From: Pegea sp. RAD2-039 | Taxonomy: Eukaryota > Chordata > Thaliacea > Salpida > Salpidae | Direction: 5' to 3' | Assembly (NCBI GenBank): GCA_034620365.1 | Contig: JAQGEQ010000090.1 | Location: 248,001 to 312,000 of the forward strand | Length of the DNA: 64,000 bases | Shown here: positions 62,211 through 64,000 of the stretch, piece after piece | Layout of the letters: every line of letters begins with the position of its first letter | Numbering within the stretch: the stretch's first letter is position 1 | Translations under genes and position numbers: made by a program | The notes under the pieces: model-generated | Told to the model about the DNA's origin: nothing | The model's input: only the letters and a program-made list of their open reading frames with translations | Databases searched by the model: none

Positions 62211-62894
62211 TTTAAAAATTCTGTATTGAAAGTATTGTTCCTTTTATATTTTATGAAATATTTCAATTTAGCCAGAAGTTCAGGATCCATAAATTTTCTG
62301 AGCTAATTAATTTTTATTCTAAGATCAACAAAATTGTACGAAATATAATTAGATGATTTAAAACATACTAAGTTGTTGTGTACATCTATTAACAATTCTT
62401 ATTTCTTGATTCGTTTAGTTTGAATTTAATTGATTCTATAATTCAATTACTTAAAAATGCTTCACCTAAGTTTAGAGTTTTAAAAAATTACAAATTTATT
62501 TTTATAGAAAAATCTAAAGCAATAGAAACTGACCAAGAAGGTTTGAGATTAGTTTAAAGTGATAATATAAGGTTGCTTTGAAGCAAAATATAATTTATTT
62601 AGCCAATTACAAACCTATATCTCTCATTAAATAAAAATTGAATAATTATTAACGTTTTATTAAAACTTTAAAATATAAATCGAAGCGTTTTTTGCACCTA
62701 AAAATATTAACAACGAAATCTGGAAAGTTCAATTGCATGAAGCAATATAAAAATAAAAGCGCTGAAAGCTAAGAAAGGGAACCAACAATAAGGCTTAATA
62801 AGCGGTTTTCTCATAAATCAAATTCTAGAAAGAAATATTTGGCACTTGATTGCGATATGAAAGGTAAAGCAAGAAATTTGCGGCGATTTTTCAG
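62211..62894. other. Spacer between the RFC5 copy and caspase B
   Basis: AT-rich, with no recognisable exon. It occupies the place of RFC5 exon 5 and the 3' intergenic region in the parental block; I could not see remaining exon 5 similarity. Confidence 0.35.
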
Positions 62895-64000
62895 CTAATT
62901 AATAAATAATTGAGAAGTTAGGGTGCTGGTGAAACAAGGAACTTGTTTAAATCCAGTGCAAGTTGAAAACTGTAATGCCACCATTCTATTTACTCTAGTT
63001 AATATCTGTAACAAAAATTTTGTTCCATATGATCATTAAATAGAATTTTTTAAGAGATTTTGATTTAAAATTCTTTACAAATTGTGATTAATGTAAGAAA
63101 AGTAAGAACTACTTGTAGAATGTCCATATGTTGAGAGAATTTACGAAAACATTGACAAAGAGTTTGAAAGAACCACGACCCATCTTTTCCTAACCATGAA
63201 ACATATCCTAAAATATATTTCAACAAACTTATAAATATCTGACTTTAAAAGAATTTAATAAAGTTTCTGATTTGAAAATTTGAGAATTTTTATCTGCAAA
63301 TGCTAACTCAGTTGTTTGAAATTGAGGAGTCAGTGGTTGGTAATCACATCACAAACACTGGTGCTCAAATCAGAGATTTTGAGGAGAGGGTCTCAAAGGT
63401 TTTTGTTAGAAGCTCATGATAGTTAAAATGATAATCACGAGATCTTCTTTGAATATTAAGAGATTTTTGATAAATTTTTATGAGTTTTTCTGGAAACTAC
63501 TTTAGAATAAGAGAACTTTTCTGACATCTTCTAATAATTCACACCTGGAACTGAAGAGTAGACGTACAAGAAGTCAGATTCAACTGGAATCAAATGTGAT
63601 TCCTCTGATGAAGAAGATGACATCATAACCCGCATACCTCGATCAACCTTACGACCTCGACAAGCCTGTTTACAAATTGTTTGTTTGTCGAAATTCAATC
63701 ATTTAAATAAACTCAACTTGTATAAAAAATAGTTTTGGTTTTCCTGCTAAACTCAAACATTTATCTGCAGTGAACAAAGAAAACACTTCTTCTAGAGAAA
63801 AGGTCCCGTCTTTAGCGTACAAGTCTCCATCTGTTCCTCCATGAGAGAGGAAGACACAAGCAAAAGCATCATAATCGGAATGATCAGCTTCCGCCACTAA
63901 AAAAATGGAAAAAATCTTATTTAAGTTGGTAACTACAACTGGAAAACTAAAAGTTATCAGAAGATAAAATGTTTACGAAGCTGGAGTAGAGATTTCAAGA
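62895..64000 (-). CDS. Caspase B, tandem caspase paralogue, 5' truncated by window edge
   Basis: Exons, 5' to 3': the end of one at 64000-63977 (LLQL), then about 63897-63718 with catalytic His in VFLSHGGTDG and KPKLFFIQ, 63665-63556 with catalytic Cys in ACRGRKVDRG and then SDFLYVYSSVP, 63209-63113 with YVSWLGKDGSWFFQTLCQ, and 63005-62895 with ILTRVNRMVA and KQVPCFTSTLTSQL before the stop. Exon boundaries match those of caspase A. The Arg that follows the Trp in YxxWR (caspase-3 R207, which binds the P1 aspartate) is replaced by Leu, although the His-Cys dyad is kept. The inter-subunit linker is a Ser/Glu stretch. There is no C-terminal extension like that of caspase A. Upstream exons lie outside the window. 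Confidence 0.88.

Noticed and set aside
1-64000. Transposons, LTR or virus-like elements, CRISPR arrays
   Set aside because: No transposase, reverse transcriptase, capsid or integrase motifs, terminal repeats or spacer arrays were seen. Short or badly decayed elements could still be missed by eye.

Overview
The window is nuclear DNA from an animal. It is very AT-rich. Many introns are only 45-60 nt with GT-AG ends, others are much longer, and intergenic stretches run to 1-4 kb. The gene content is metazoan: RECQL4 with its C-terminal extension, an RNF168-like RING protein, FILIP1, CMSS1, UQCC5, UQCC6 and executioner-type caspases. The mixture of tiny introns, nested genes and closely spaced same-strand genes recalls invertebrates with compact gene neighbourhoods, such as tunicates, but I cannot fix the phylum. 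I recognised no transposon, virus-like element or CRISPR array.

Layout. 1-8.9 kb: an intronless seven-helix receptor-like gene (-), a long AT-rich spacer, and a tRNA-Ser/tRNA-Ala pair. 8.9-22.9 kb: a genome-maintenance cluster with DNA2 (+), RECQL4 (-) tail to tail with DNA2, and an RNF168-like gene (-) just upstream of RECQL4. A dynein light chain Tctex-type gene (+) lies inside a 2.66 kb RECQL4 intron. 26.3-33.2 kb: a single-exon membrane protein with HNH-like metal-site spacing (+), then an armadillo-like/TIR/SAM-like gene (-). 33.8-40.0 kb: CMSS1 (-), whose large intron contains a complete LDL-receptor-A type membrane protein gene on the same strand and a minisatellite of eight CACGTG sites spaced 21 bp apart. 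43.4-49.0 kb: FILIP1 (+). 50.0-53.2 kb: a 653-residue orphan gene (+). 53.9-54.5 kb: UQCC6 and UQCC5 (-), two mitochondrial complex III assembly microproteins encoded 40 nt apart. 55.8-64 kb: RFC5 (+) convergent with a caspase gene (-). The same pair then recurs as a decayed RFC5 copy followed by a second caspase that runs off the window.

For DNA2, RECQL4, RFC5 and the 653-residue gene I derived exon junctions that keep one frame from start to stop (1201, 1189, 325 and 653 residues). These models rest on splice consensus, frame and recalled family similarity; none was aligned by computer. The main points are the UQCC5-UQCC6 pair, the RFC5-caspase block duplication with a caspase lacking its substrate-pocket arginine, the two intron-nested genes, the phased E-box array, and the RNF168-like/RECQL4/DNA2 cluster.
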